Of a DNA stretch of 64,000 bases, positions 8,494-15,975 are shown one piece after another. The notes under the pieces are model-generated. The model was given only the letters and a program-made list of their open reading frames with translations, was not told where the DNA came from and ran no database searches. This DNA is from Clostridia bacterium (GTDB lineage Bacteria > Bacillota_A > Clostridia > Christensenellales > Aristaeellaceae). The stretch is taken from positions 22,336 to 86,335 of the forward strand of contig JAFQEB010000122.1 in the NCBI GenBank assembly GCA_017399225.1. Reading direction: 5' to 3'. How positions within the stretch are numbered: position 1 is the first letter of the stretch; every line of letters begins with the position of its first letter. Position numbers and translations under genes: made by a program.

Positions 8494-8658
8494 CCAGGGG
8501 CGATGCCCCTGGCGCAGGTGGAGGGCTGCGTAAGCCCTCCCCGCCGGAGGCCACCGCGACGCAGCGCCGAGCCCTCTCAGTCGCCTTGCGGCGACAGCTC
8601 TCCCGGAGGGAGAGCCTGATCTGCACGCGCCTTTCGCGGAATCTCTGATTCCGCGAAA
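8494..8658. repeat. Block of five consecutive GC-rich hairpins
   Basis: Between the exporter and the acetyltransferase lie five perfect or near-perfect dyads: 8494-8512 (CCAGGGG arm), 8521-8539 (GAGGGCT arm), 8581-8594 (TCGCC arm), 8597-8615 (GCTCTCCC arm) and 8632-8658 (TTTCGCGGAA arm). The third and fourth, with their flank (8571-8616), are closely similar to the reverse complement of 18290-18334. None has a T-tract, so they look like a mosaic of dispersed palindromic units rather than terminators. Confidence 0.75.
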
Positions 8659-8726
8659 CAGCTCGCACAGCCCCAAAGAAAAAGTCCCAGCCCCACCTCC
8701 CATCAACCTGCAAAGGAGTTCGCACC

Positions 8727-9263
8727 ATGCACATCGAAACACCCCGCCTCATCCTCCGCGACATGACGGAAGCCGACCGCGACGCGCTCCACGCCATCCT
8801 TACAGACGCGGAAACCATGCGCTACTACCCCAAGCCCTACGATGACGACGGCGTCCGCCGCTGGCTGGACTGGACGTTCAGCAACTACGAAAAGCACGGC
8901 TTCGGCCTGTGGGCGGTGACGCTCAAGGCCACGGGAGAATTCATCGGCGACTGCGGCATCACCCTGCAGCCCATCCACGGCCAGTGGCTGCCGGAGATCG
9001 GCTATCACATCAACAAGCGCTACTGGCGGCAAGGATACGCCACCGAGGCGGCGGCCGCCTGCATCGATGCGGCGTTCGAGCGCTTCGGCTTCCCGGCGGT
9101 CTATTCGTATATGAACGCCGAGAACGAGCCCTCATGGCGCACTGCGATGAAAAACGGCATGACCTTCGCCGAGGAATACGACGACCCGGAGGGGATGCGT
9201 CTGCGTGTCTATTGCCTCAAACGGGAAAACTGGGAAAAAGCCCGGAAAATGCAAGAAAAGTAA
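8727..9263 (+). CDS. GNAT N-acetyltransferase, RimJ/RimL-like
   Basis: A 178-residue acetyltransferase of the Acetyltransf_3 group. It opens with the typical IETPRLILRDMTEAD strand. The acetyl-CoA loop is near residues 92-112 (GYHINKRYWRQGYATEA, the Q/R-x-x-G-x-A/G region) and the family NxxS stretch is NAENEPSW. This group acetylates protein N-termini, amino acids or small molecules; the substrate here cannot be assigned. AAAGGAG sits at good spacing before the ATG. The gene appears monocistronic, between the hairpin block and the amino-acid importer promoter. Confidence 0.9.
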   Translation: MHIETPRLILRDMTEADRDALHAILTDAETMRYYPKPYDDDGVRRWLDWTFSNYEKHGFGLWAVTLKATGEFIGDCGITLQPIHGQWLPEIGYHINKRYWRQGYATEAAAACIDAAFERFGFPAVYSYMNAENEPSWRTAMKNGMTFAEEYDDPEGMRLRVYCLKRENWEKARKMQEK

Positions 9264-9404
9264 GCCTTTGCGCGTGGGTATGCAAACCAGATGGCCGGTT
9301 TTAGCGCTTATGGGCGGGAAACAGGCCACGAGGGACAAAAGAATGTATAACGAGTGCATAAATGGATGTATAAATGAATGAGTCGCGGCTTCAAACGATT
9401 TTTC

Positions 9405-9422
9405 TATGAATTTTTATGCAAA
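9405..9422. promoter_or_regulatory. Candidate ARG box upstream of the amino-acid importer
   Basis: The 18-mer matches the ArgR/AhrC consensus WNTGAATWWWWATTCANW at every defined position except one (G at 9418). It ends 6 bp before the -35 hexamer. A looser, similar AT-rich stretch lies at about 9342-9380 (ATGTATAAATGAATGA-like), as expected for paired ARG boxes. Inference only; no argR gene is in the window. Confidence 0.35.
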
Positions 9423-9428
9423 TACCTG

Positions 9429-9457
9429 TTGACAAACGGGGTGAAGAGGGATATAAT
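9429..9457 (+). promoter_or_regulatory. Consensus sigma-A promoter for the amino-acid importer
   Basis: TTGACA (9429-9434), 17-bp spacer and TATAAT (9452-9457) form a perfect consensus promoter. It suggests high basal expression that is likely held down by a repressor. Confidence 0.85.
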
Positions 9458-9501
9458 GCGCATGTACCCCAAACCAAGAACAGCAATAGGAGGACACTGA
9501 T

Positions 9502-10272
9502 ATGAAGAAGCTGATTGCGCTGGTTCTGGCCATGCTGATGGCCCTGTGCACCCTGACCGCCCTGGCCGACGACATGATTATCGTTGCCACCAACCCCGAG
9601 TATCCCCCCTTCGAGTACGTTGAAGGCGACGCTGTCGTCGGCTACGACATCGACCTGTGGGCCGCCATCGCTGAGAAGGCTGGTATCGCCTTCGATGTGA
9701 AGGAGAACGTTGAGGCTATGGACTTCGACGCTGTCATCAGCGCTGTCGCCACCAATCCGAACTATGTCGGTCTGTCCGGCATCTCCATCACCGACGAGCG
9801 TCTGCTGACCGTTAACTTCTCCAACGGCTACATCAACGCTGGCCTGGTGGTTATCGTGAAGGCTGACAGCGGCTACGAGACTGCTGAGCAGCTCAAGGGC
9901 AAGCTCATCGGCGTGCAGCTGGGCACCACCAGCGACTTCGCTGCCGAGGCGATCACCGGTATGGAGAACGTTGCCCAGTACAAGACCTTCCTGAACGCAA
10001 TCATGGATCTGCAGGGCAACAAGATTGACGCCGTCATCATCGACAAGCCCGTCGGTCAGGCCATCCTGGCTTCCCTGAATGACGAGAACCTGGTCATGGT
10101 CGATATGGGCCTGCAGGCTGACTGGTACGGCATCGAGGTCAACAAGCAGAACCCCGAGCTGCTGGCCAAGATCAACGCCGCGCTGGTGGAGCTGGAGGAT
10201 GAAGGCTTCTTTGACACCCTGGCCGTGAAGTACTTCGGCGGCGCAGAGACCGCTGAGGAAGCTGCTGAGTAA
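9502..10272 (+). CDS. Amino-acid ABC transporter substrate-binding protein
   Basis: A 256-residue family-3 periplasmic-type binding protein. The signal peptide (residues 1-22, cleavage at ALA-DD) lacks a lipobox Cys, which is unusual for a Gram-positive binding protein, since these are usually lipoproteins. The ligand cleft motifs NPEYPPFEY and GYDIDLWAAIAEKAG are typical, as are the family-3 hinge strands QLGTTSDF and AVIIDKPVG. The permease and ATPase genes follow, so it feeds a polar amino-acid importer; the possible ARG box would suit a basic amino acid but this is inference. AGGAGG precedes the ATG. Confidence 0.94.
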   Translation: MKKLIALVLAMLMALCTLTALADDMIIVATNPEYPPFEYVEGDAVVGYDIDLWAAIAEKAGIAFDVKENVEAMDFDAVISAVATNPNYVGLSGISITDERLLTVNFSNGYINAGLVVIVKADSGYETAEQLKGKLIGVQLGTTSDFAAEAITGMENVAQYKTFLNAIMDLQGNKIDAVIIDKPVGQAILASLNDENLVMVDMGLQADWYGIEVNKQNPELLAKINAALVELEDEGFFDTLAVKYFGGAETAEEAAE

Positions 10273-10291
10273 TCCGTCATTTACACACATC

Positions 10292-10319
10292 GCCGTAGGG
10301 AGGGCCGCCTCTCTACGGC
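10292..10319 (+). terminator. Hairpin between binding-protein and permease genes
   Basis: GCCGTAG-GAG pairs with CTCTACGGC around a GGCCGC loop, followed only by ATTTGT. This is a weak or partial terminator, or a 3'-end stabiliser. It would give more binding protein than membrane subunits, as is common in such operons. Confidence 0.6.
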
Positions 10320-10355
10320 ATTTGTACGATTCAGAATTGTGTGGAGGAATTCCCC

Positions 10356-11153
10356 GTGAACATCTTTGAGCAATGGTGGCTTGCCATTGAGCCGTTGGTG
10401 AAGTCCAACGAGCTCAACTTCTGGCAGTTTATCTACAAGGAGATCTACCTCAACGTCATCAAGGATGATCGTTGGATGCAGTATTTGAAGGGCCTGGGCG
10501 TGACGCTGGAGGTCAGCTTCTACGCGATTCTGGTGGGTCTTGTGCTGGGCACGATCCTGGCCATCCTGCGCCTGCCCCAGATGCAGAACATGAGCGCCCG
10601 CGGCAAGGGCTTCCTGCCCAATGTGGGCGCGGTCATCGTGCGCGGTCTGTCCCGCCTGGCTGGGCTGTACATCAACATCATGCGCGGCACGCCCCTGCTT
10701 TTGCAGGTGCTGATCATCAACTTCGGCATTTTCGGCTCCATCCGCATCGATAAGGTCATTATTGGCGTGATTGCCTGCGGCCTGAACTCCGCCGCCTATG
10801 TGGCCGAGATCGTCCGCGGCGGCATCATGAGCGTGGAAAAGGGCCAGACTGAAGCCGGCCGCTCCCTGGGTCTCTCCGGCATCCGCACCATGCTATACAT
10901 CATCCTGCCCCAGGCGGCCAAATCTGCCCTGCCTGCTATGTGCAATGAGTTTATCTCCCTGATCAAGGAGACCTCCATTCTGTCCTACATTGCGCTGACC
11001 GAGCTGACCAAGGCGGGCGACTACATCCGTTCCCGTACCTTCTCCGCCTTTACCCCCTATATCGTGTCCGGTCTGCTCTACCTGCTGGTGGTGCTCACGC
11101 TCACCTGGCTGATCGGCAAGCTGGAAAGGAGGCTGCGCAACAGTGACCACTGA
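10356..11153 (+). CDS. Amino-acid ABC transporter permease (HisM family)
   Basis: A 265-residue permease of the His/Glu/Gln/Arg/opine family. GTG at 10356 is preferred because GGAGGAAT lies 5-10 bases upstream; an in-frame GTG 15 bp earlier would place the ribosome binding site inside the gene. The EAA loop is clear ([16 protein letters not shown]), as is the family segment [12 protein letters not shown]. About five transmembrane segments are seen, plus an N-terminal soluble stretch of about 45 residues. It overlaps the ATPase gene by 11 bp. Confidence 0.94.
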   Translation: MNIFEQWWLAIEPLVKSNELNFWQFIYKEIYLNVIKDDRWMQYLKGLGVTLEVSFYAILVGLVLGTILAILRLPQMQNMSARGKGFLPNVGAVIVRGLSRLAGLYINIMRGTPLLLQVLIINFGIFGSIRIDKVIIGVIACGLNSAAYVAEIVRGGIMSVEKGQTEAGRSLGLSGIRTMLYIILPQAAKSALPAMCNEFISLIKETSILSYIALTELTKAGDYIRSRTFSAFTPYIVSGLLYLLVVLTLTWLIGKLERRLRNSDH

Positions 11154-11886
11154 TATCATCATTTCCGTTCGAGACCTGGAAAAACACTTTGACGAGGGCA
11201 AATTGAAGGCCCTGCGCGGCGTCTCCGCCGATATCAAGCGAGGCGAGGTGGTGGTCGTCATCGGCCCCTCTGGCTCCGGCAAGTCGACCTTCCTGCGCTG
11301 CCTGAACCTGCTGGAGGAGCCCACCAAGGGCACCGTCACCGTCGAGGGTGTGGACATCACCGATCCCAAGGTCAAGATCAACAAGCACCGCGAGAAGATG
11401 GGTATGGTGTTCCAACACTTCAACCTCTTCCCCCACATGACCATCCTCAAGAACATGACCCTGGCTCCCCGCAAGCTGCTGAAGAAGAGCAAGGCAGAGG
11501 CGGAGGAAAAGGCGATGGCGCTCCTGAAGCGCGTGGGCCTGGCGGACCGCGCCAATGCCTACCCCAGCCAGCTCTCCGGCGGTCAGAAGCAGCGTATCGC
11601 CATCGTGCGCGCGCTGTGCATGGAGCCCCAGGTGATGCTCTTTGACGAGCCCACCTCCGCCCTTGACCCCGAGATGGTCGGCGAGGTGCTGGACGTCATG
11701 AAGCAGCTGGCCCACGAGGGTATGACCATGGTAGTCGTTACCCACGAGATGGGCTTTGCCCGCGAGGTGGCGGATCGCGTCATCTTCATGGACGAGGGCA
11801 AGATCATCGAAGAGGGCAGTCCCGATCAGATCTTCAACCATCCCCAGCAGCCCCGCACCCAGGATTTCCTGCGTAAGGTGTTGTAA
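11143..11886 (+). CDS. Amino-acid ABC transporter ATPase (GlnQ/HisP family)
   Basis: A 247-residue ATPase with Walker A (GPSGSGKST), Q-loop ([12 protein letters not shown]), signature (LSGGQKQR), Walker B ([12 protein letters not shown]) and H-loop (VTHEMGFA). The C-terminal [12 protein letters not shown] is a hallmark of polar amino-acid importer ATPases. The start is GTG, with AAAGGAGG upstream inside the permease gene. It is the last gene of the importer operon, and a strong terminator follows. Confidence 0.95.
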   Translation: MTTDIIISVRDLEKHFDEGKLKALRGVSADIKRGEVVVVIGPSGSGKSTFLRCLNLLEEPTKGTVTVEGVDITDPKVKINKHREKMGMVFQHFNLFPHMTILKNMTLAPRKLLKKSKAEAEEKAMALLKRVGLADRANAYPSQLSGGQKQRIAIVRALCMEPQVMLFDEPTSALDPEMVGEVLDVMKQLAHEGMTMVVVTHEMGFAREVADRVIFMDEGKIIEEGSPDQIFNHPQQPRTQDFLRKVL

Positions 11887-11896
11887 GTTATATAGG

Positions 11897-11936
11897 AAAA
11901 GGACTTGCAGATGCGACGTCTGCAAGTCCTTTTTTG
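11897..11936 (+). terminator. Terminator after the amino-acid importer
   Basis: A 12-bp stem (AGGACTTGCAG with CTGCAAGTCCT) around ATGCGACGT is followed by TTTTTT. The A-tract on the left makes it usable in both directions, which suits the convergent SIMPL gene. Confidence 0.9.
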
Positions 11937-11947
11937 TATCATGGGGA

Positions 11948-12646
11948 TTATTTCAGTTCAAACACGATCGTCACGCTGGCGCTGACGGAGGTGTCGTCCG
12001 GCAGGATGGAGTTGCCCACAGCCGCATCCAGCTTGGAGGCGTAGGTGCGGGTCACGATGCCGTAGGAGGCAGTGGAGTCGCTGATGGACTTGACGCCCCC
12101 CAGGGAAAGACCGGCGGCGTCGGCCAGCAGGCGAGCCCGGCGCATGGCGTCCTGCACGGCGTAGCCGATGGCTTCATCCTGCGCTGCGTCTGCCTGGGTG
12201 GAGAGGAACTCGATGTTGTAGATGTTGTTGGCTCCGGCGGCAGTGGCCTTGTCCAGCGTCGCGCCGATGTGCTCCATGTCGCGGATGATGACGCTGAGCT
12301 GATTGGTCACATTGTACCCGGCAAGCTGCTGGCTACCGGAGGCGTAGTCGTACTCCGCGTGGACGGAATAGTTGCTGGTGGCAATGTCCTCCTCCGCGAC
12401 GCCGGCTTCCTTAAGGGCTGCGATCACGGCGTGGATGGACGTATTATTGAGGGTGGAGGCTTCCTCGACCGTAGCAGCCGTGGTGGAAACGCCCACGGAG
12501 ACGCGGACATAATCCGCAGTCAGGGTAACCGAGGCGCTGCCGGTGACGGTCAGGGTCGCATCGTTGGCTGCGGCGAAGGATTCCGCGCAGGCCAGCGACG
12601 GCAGCGCCAGCAGCAGGATGAGGGTCAGGGCAAGCAGCTTCTTCAT
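11948..12646 (-). CDS. SIMPL (DUF541) domain secreted protein
   Basis: A 232-residue protein: signal peptide at residues 1-20 (ALPSLACA-ES), then a DUF541/SIMPL domain over almost the whole mature length. Family strands include TLTVTGSASVTLTADYVRVSVGV, SVHAEYDY, AGYNVTNQLSV and SASVTIVFEL. The fold is related to periplasmic/outer-surface proteins such as YggE and BP26; the biochemical role is uncertain. ATG at 12646 is used because it overlaps the upstream stop by 4 bp and begins the signal peptide. It is the third gene of the ECF sigma operon, so it may be made during the envelope stress that frees the sigma factor. Confidence 0.88.
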   Translation of the reverse strand: MKKLLALTLILLLALPSLACAESFAAANDATLTVTGSASVTLTADYVRVSVGVSTTAATVEEASTLNNTSIHAVIAALKEAGVAEEDIATSNYSVHAEYDYASGSQQLAGYNVTNQLSVIIRDMEHIGATLDKATAAGANNIYNIEFLSTQADAAQDEAIGYAVQDAMRRARLLADAAGLSLGGVKSISDSTASYGIVTRTYASKLDAAVGNSILPDDTSVSASVTIVFELK

Positions 12647-13800
12647 ACGTTCTTCCTCCTCTTGATTCTGCGGATGATTACGATGACGACAGCCAGCACC
12701 GCCACAACGCCGATGAAGGGCAGTGCGGCGACCAGGAAGACCAGCATGTCGCCCAGGAAGGTGGTGAAGCTTTCCCAGCCGACCTGCACGGCGGAGAGGA
12801 TGCGCTCCCACAGGGAAACGCTGTTGTCGGTCAGGGCCGGGGCGGTCTCCTCCTGCAGCGTGATGCTTACGGTGGAGTAGCTCACCTGCCGGTCGGTGCT
12901 GCTGAGGGAGGATTGCAGCCGGTCGATCTGGTACTGGGTGTCGGCGATCTGGCTTTCCAGGGCCAGCAGGTCGCTCAGGTCGCCGGATTCGGTGATCAGG
13001 GCCTGCAGGCGCTCCATCAGGGCCAGCTGGGTGTCGAGCCTTGCCTGGGTGTCCTGATAGGAGGCGGTCACGTCCTCGGCGGATTCCGAACGGGAGGTGA
13101 TGCGCCCCAGCTGCTCTGTACCGGCGATATAGCCGTCCAGGGCGTCCTGGGGGATTCGCAGGGTCAGATGGGCGGTGCGCAGACCGGAGTAGCTGTTTTC
13201 GCTCTCCCTGCTGCTTTCGATCCAGCCGCCCTCGGCCTCGCACATGGCCCGCAGGTTCTCCAGGCTCATCTCGAAGGTCTGGGTCTGGATGGTCAGGCTG
13301 GCGGTGCGGATGATCTTCTTTTCAGCGGCCTCGGGTTCGGGCATGGCAGCCTCGGGTGCTGCGACGCGGGCCATGGTGAACATGGCGCCGGTGTCGCCTG
13401 CTGCGGCTGTTTCATAGACGGCGGCTGCGTCCTCGTATTCCGTAAGGGCGAGCTTATAGGAATAGGAGTCGTTGGCGTATGCCCGGGAGCCGAGAAGGTC
13501 GATGGTATTGCTGCCATTCTCGGCCTGGCTGGCCTTCATGTCCCGGCGTTCTGCCTCCAGGCCGTCTCTTGTCAGCAGCGTGCCGCCGACGACGAACACC
13601 ATCGCTGCGGCGATGCTCAGGAAACGGGTGATGGCCCGGCGGTTCAGGTTCTTCTCGGTGCGTTTTTCAGCCATATCTTCCTCCACCTTCTGCATCCAGG
13701 CGGCGTGAAGCCCCTCCGGCATCGGGGGAACCTCCTCGTTCAGCCCGGCCAATGCGTCCCGGAGGACTTCGTTTTCGTCGATGTTTTGCATGTTAGGCAT
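12643..13800 (-). CDS. DUF4349 membrane protein, probable anti-sigma factor
   Basis: A 385-residue bitopic-to-double-pass protein. Residues 1-50 are cytoplasmic and acidic, residues 58-75 a first membrane segment, residues 150-335 an extracytoplasmic DUF4349 domain with a coiled-coil middle (DTQARLDTQLALMERLQALI), and residues 350-377 a second membrane segment followed by a basic tail (RRIKRRKNV). It lies directly after an ECF sigma gene with 8 bp overlap, so the N-terminal segment is probably the sigma-binding part; no zinc HxxxCxxC motif is present. The DUF4349 part may sense the envelope. The assignment as anti-sigma factor rests on gene order. Confidence 0.82.
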   Translation of the reverse strand: MPNMQNIDENEVLRDALAGLNEEVPPMPEGLHAAWMQKVEEDMAEKRTEKNLNRRAITRFLSIAAAMVFVVGGTLLTRDGLEAERRDMKASQAENGSNTIDLLGSRAYANDSYSYKLALTEYEDAAAVYETAAAGDTGAMFTMARVAAPEAAMPEPEAAEKKIIRTASLTIQTQTFEMSLENLRAMCEAEGGWIESSRESENSYSGLRTAHLTLRIPQDALDGYIAGTEQLGRITSRSESAEDVTASYQDTQARLDTQLALMERLQALITESGDLSDLLALESQIADTQYQIDRLQSSLSSTDRQVSYSTVSITLQEETAPALTDNSVSLWERILSAVQVGWESFTTFLGDMLVFLVAALPFIGVVAVLAVVIVIIRRIKRRKNV

Positions 13801-14398
13801 GGATCTGTCCTCCTTTCATTGCTTTGGACGATGGTTTTGTCGGTTTGTTCCCGGACTCTGCCAGGAAATTGGCGATCTTCTGCCGTGCCCGGTTCAGCCG
13901 GCTCTTGACCGTGCCGATGGAGGTCTTCGTGATCTCCGCGATCTCGTCGTACTGCCGTCCCTCCAGCGCGTAGAGGATCAGCACCGTGCGCATGTCGCCG
14001 GGCAGGGCGTCGATGGCCTGGCGCAGTTGCGCATTGGATTCGGCGTTCAGCGCCGCAGCCTCCGGGGTGGGGGAGCCATCCACCGGGTGGAAGCCGCTTT
14101 CAGCCATTTCATCGGCGGATTCGGTCTCCGGCAGCCGCTTCTGCTTGCGCAGGAAGTCCAGGCAGACGGTGGCGGCAATGCGGTACAGCCAGCTTTCCAG
14201 CGCACAATCGCCCCGGTAGCTGCCGATGGCCCGCCAGGCCTTGAGCATGGCCTCCTGCATACAGTCAGCGGCGTCCTGCTGGTGGTGGGTGTAGTGCCAG
14301 CACACCCGCCAGATCACCTGCTCATGGGGCGTGATCAGCTGCTCAAAGGCAGCCGTGTCGCCCTTCTGCGCCCGCCGCAGGGTGAATTCGTCGGTCAT
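13793..14398 (-). CDS. ECF-type RNA polymerase sigma factor
   Basis: A 201-residue sigma-70 family protein. Region 2 (residues about 20-90) has the DAADCMQEAMLKAW and YRIAATVCLDFLRKQKR signatures; region 4 (about 130-180) has LPGDMRTVLILYALEGRQYDEIAEI followed by GTVKSRLNRARQKI. No region 3, as expected for ECF factors. ATG at 14398 is chosen because GAGGTG precedes it; the frame extends seven codons upstream without a ribosome binding site. A 30-residue Pro/Thr-rich insert lies between regions 2 and 4. An ECF-like promoter upstream suggests autoregulation. Confidence 0.93.
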   Translation of the reverse strand: MTDEFTLRRAQKGDTAAFEQLITPHEQVIWRVCWHYTHHQQDAADCMQEAMLKAWRAIGSYRGDCALESWLYRIAATVCLDFLRKQKRLPETESADEMAESGFHPVDGSPTPEAAALNAESNAQLRQAIDALPGDMRTVLILYALEGRQYDEIAEITKTSIGTVKSRLNRARQKIANFLAESGNKPTKPSSKAMKGGQIHA

Positions 14399-14443
14399 AT
14401 CAGCACCTCGCTTTCGCAAAGGGATAAAGTCCTCTCTATTGTT

Positions 14444-14471
14444 CAGACGATGGATGGCCCGGATTTGTTCC
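14444..14471 (-). promoter_or_regulatory. Candidate ECF-sigma autoregulatory promoter
   Basis: Read on the minus strand, GGAAC (14467-14471) and CGTCTG (14444-14449) are separated by 17 bp. This matches ECF promoters, with a GAAC-type -35 and CGTC-type -10. It lies about 50 bp upstream of the sigma gene. The second ECF operon has a similar CGTCTA element. Confidence 0.5.
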
Positions 14472-14541
14472 CGGTCATTTCAGATTATAGCATGAACTTG
14501 TAACAATTGCGAGGGAAAGTTGAAGATGGAGGGGGAACATA

Positions 14542-14570
14542 TTGACAGCCCATGCCTGATTTGCTATGAT
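14542..14570 (+). promoter_or_regulatory. Sigma-A promoter
   Basis: TTGACA at 14542-14547 and TATGAT at 14565-14570 with a 17-bp spacer, directly upstream of the gene starting at 14593; the leader would be very short. Confidence 0.75.
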
Positions 14571-14592
14571 TCGTGCAGGAAGGTGAACGCAA

Positions 14593-15723
14593 ATGACAAA
14601 GGTGATGTTTCTCTCCGATGACGAGATGATGGTATACGCCCAGGGGCGCATCAGTTGCCTGCACAGTGAGCGTCGGGAACGCTATATTCAGACTGCCCGG
14701 AATCTGGAGGCCCGCAACGCCTGGAAGTATGAAGGCGCGGGCGCGAAGTTCCAGATGCGCGAGAATCCCTATGAGCGGCAGAGCATCATGGCCGAAAGTC
14801 AGTGCCATGTTCGGGCCATTGCGCCCTGGCAGGGACGGCTGCTTTATGCCCTGACCACCCCGGATATGGGCGGCCTGTATGTTAAGGATCCGGCGGATGA
14901 CGCTGCACCGGAGTCCTCCTGGCTCAGCGAGCGGGGGCTGCAGGTAGAGGATCTGCATGTGCAGGGCGATCAGGTGGCCCTTTCCGTCAAGGTCGGCATG
15001 GGCGAGCGTCACATCGCTGTCATGAAGGCCGACACTGCCCGGTATGAAATCATCACCCAGGGCGACACGGTTGACGCCGCGCCCTTTTTGAGCCGGGACG
15101 GCCGTACCCTTTACTATGCTTCGGTCGGCCTTGCACGGAACGAAAACGGCTTTCTCATGGGCACAGGGCCCAGCGTGCTGCTGCGCATGAACCTGCGCAC
15201 GGGCGAAATGGAGGAGATCGCTGCGGATGACCGGTACGATTATCTCCGCCCCAAGGAAGGCCCTGACGGTGCGCTGTACTGCATTCGCCGGCCCCATCGG
15301 CAGCCGGAGGCCCCGAGGCCCGGCCTCGTCCAGCGGGTGAAGGGCTTTGGCGCCGCGATGAAGGGACTGGGAAAGCTCCTGCGCCTGATCGGCGACCCTC
15401 AGGGGGAGGCGGCCCGGGAGGGCGGAGCCTCCACCCAGGGTGGGCAGGCAGTACAGAGCCGACCCTTTGATGACGTCTGGTTGAAGATCACCCCTGCCCG
15501 CGGCGAGGATGACCAGGAGAACGGCGGCATCCCATCGGACTGGGTGTTGCTGCGCCGGACGCCCGGCGGCTTCGAGGAGGTTTGCAAGGGAATCGCGGAC
15601 TACGACTTTGACGGCGATGCGCTGGTAGTCAGCGACGGACGACGCATCCTCCGCATTGCAGATGGCGAGCGCGAGGTGCTCTACAAGGGGGCTTACGTTC
15701 CCCGCATTGCAGTGTTTGAATAA
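14593..15723 (+). CDS. Cytoplasmic propeller-like protein of unknown function
   Basis: A 376-residue protein without signal peptide or membrane segment. Repeated short strands with D-G-R/D-G-D turns (LSRDGRTLYYASVG, GPDGALYCIRRP, VVSDGRRILRIADGE) suggest a beta-propeller of the TolB/WD40-like type. A low-complexity insert near residues 235-285 (KGFGAAMKGLGKLL, then GGASTQGGQ) interrupts the repeats. No catalytic motif was recognised. The promoter is strong and close. The gene stands between a divergent ECF operon and htpG, with no clear functional link to either. Confidence 0.7.
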   Translation: MTKVMFLSDDEMMVYAQGRISCLHSERRERYIQTARNLEARNAWKYEGAGAKFQMRENPYERQSIMAESQCHVRAIAPWQGRLLYALTTPDMGGLYVKDPADDAAPESSWLSERGLQVEDLHVQGDQVALSVKVGMGERHIAVMKADTARYEIITQGDTVDAAPFLSRDGRTLYYASVGLARNENGFLMGTGPSVLLRMNLRTGEMEEIAADDRYDYLRPKEGPDGALYCIRRPHRQPEAPRPGLVQRVKGFGAAMKGLGKLLRLIGDPQGEAAREGGASTQGGQAVQSRPFDDVWLKITPARGEDDQENGGIPSDWVLLRRTPGGFEEVCKGIADYDFDGDALVVSDGRRILRIADGEREVLYKGAYVPRIAVFE

Positions 15724-15772
15724 ATCCGGGCAGGCCTGCGGGTCTGCCTTTTTGATTGCAAAATGAAAATTG

Positions 15773-15799
15773 TTAGCACTCTCGCGTGGTGAGTGCTAA
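15773..15799. promoter_or_regulatory. CIRCE operator (HrcA binding site)
   Basis: TTAGCACTC, nine bases, GAGTGCTAA: a perfect CIRCE inverted repeat. It ends 7 bp before the -35 hexamer of the htpG promoter. HrcA binding here would repress htpG until heat shock. Confidence 0.95.
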
Positions 15800-15806
15800 T
15801 TTTCTC

Positions 15807-15835
15807 TTGCAATTCGGGAAAACTGGTGGTACAAT
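15807..15835 (+). promoter_or_regulatory. htpG promoter
   Basis: TTGCAA (15807-15812), 17-bp spacer and TACAAT (15830-15835). It lies immediately downstream of CIRCE, giving a leader of about 130 nt. Confidence 0.75.
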
Positions 15836-15872
15836 ACCAACTGGAGCGAATCGCTCCCACAACAAGCACGTG

Positions 15873-15945
15873 GGGGAACTCCTTCCGTCAGCAGCAGAGC
15901 TGCTGCCACCTCCCTCGGGGAGGGAGGCTTTTGGCTCCGGGTTTG
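15873..15945. repeat. Two-hairpin GC-rich repeat in the htpG leader
   Basis: A GCAGCAGAGCTGCTGC dyad is followed by CTCCCTCGGGGAGGGAG. The arrangement (a variable dyad, then a CTCCC/GGGAG dyad) is the same as at 8571-8616 and 18290-18334, so this is probably a third member of the same dispersed family. It sits in the untranslated leader of htpG. Confidence 0.65.
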
Positions 15946-15975
15946 AAAGTTGTCTTTACAGGAGGTACTTATCTT

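Noticed and set aside
8494..8658. CRISPR-like repetition
   Set aside because: The dyads differ in sequence and spacing and there are no direct repeats with unique spacers.
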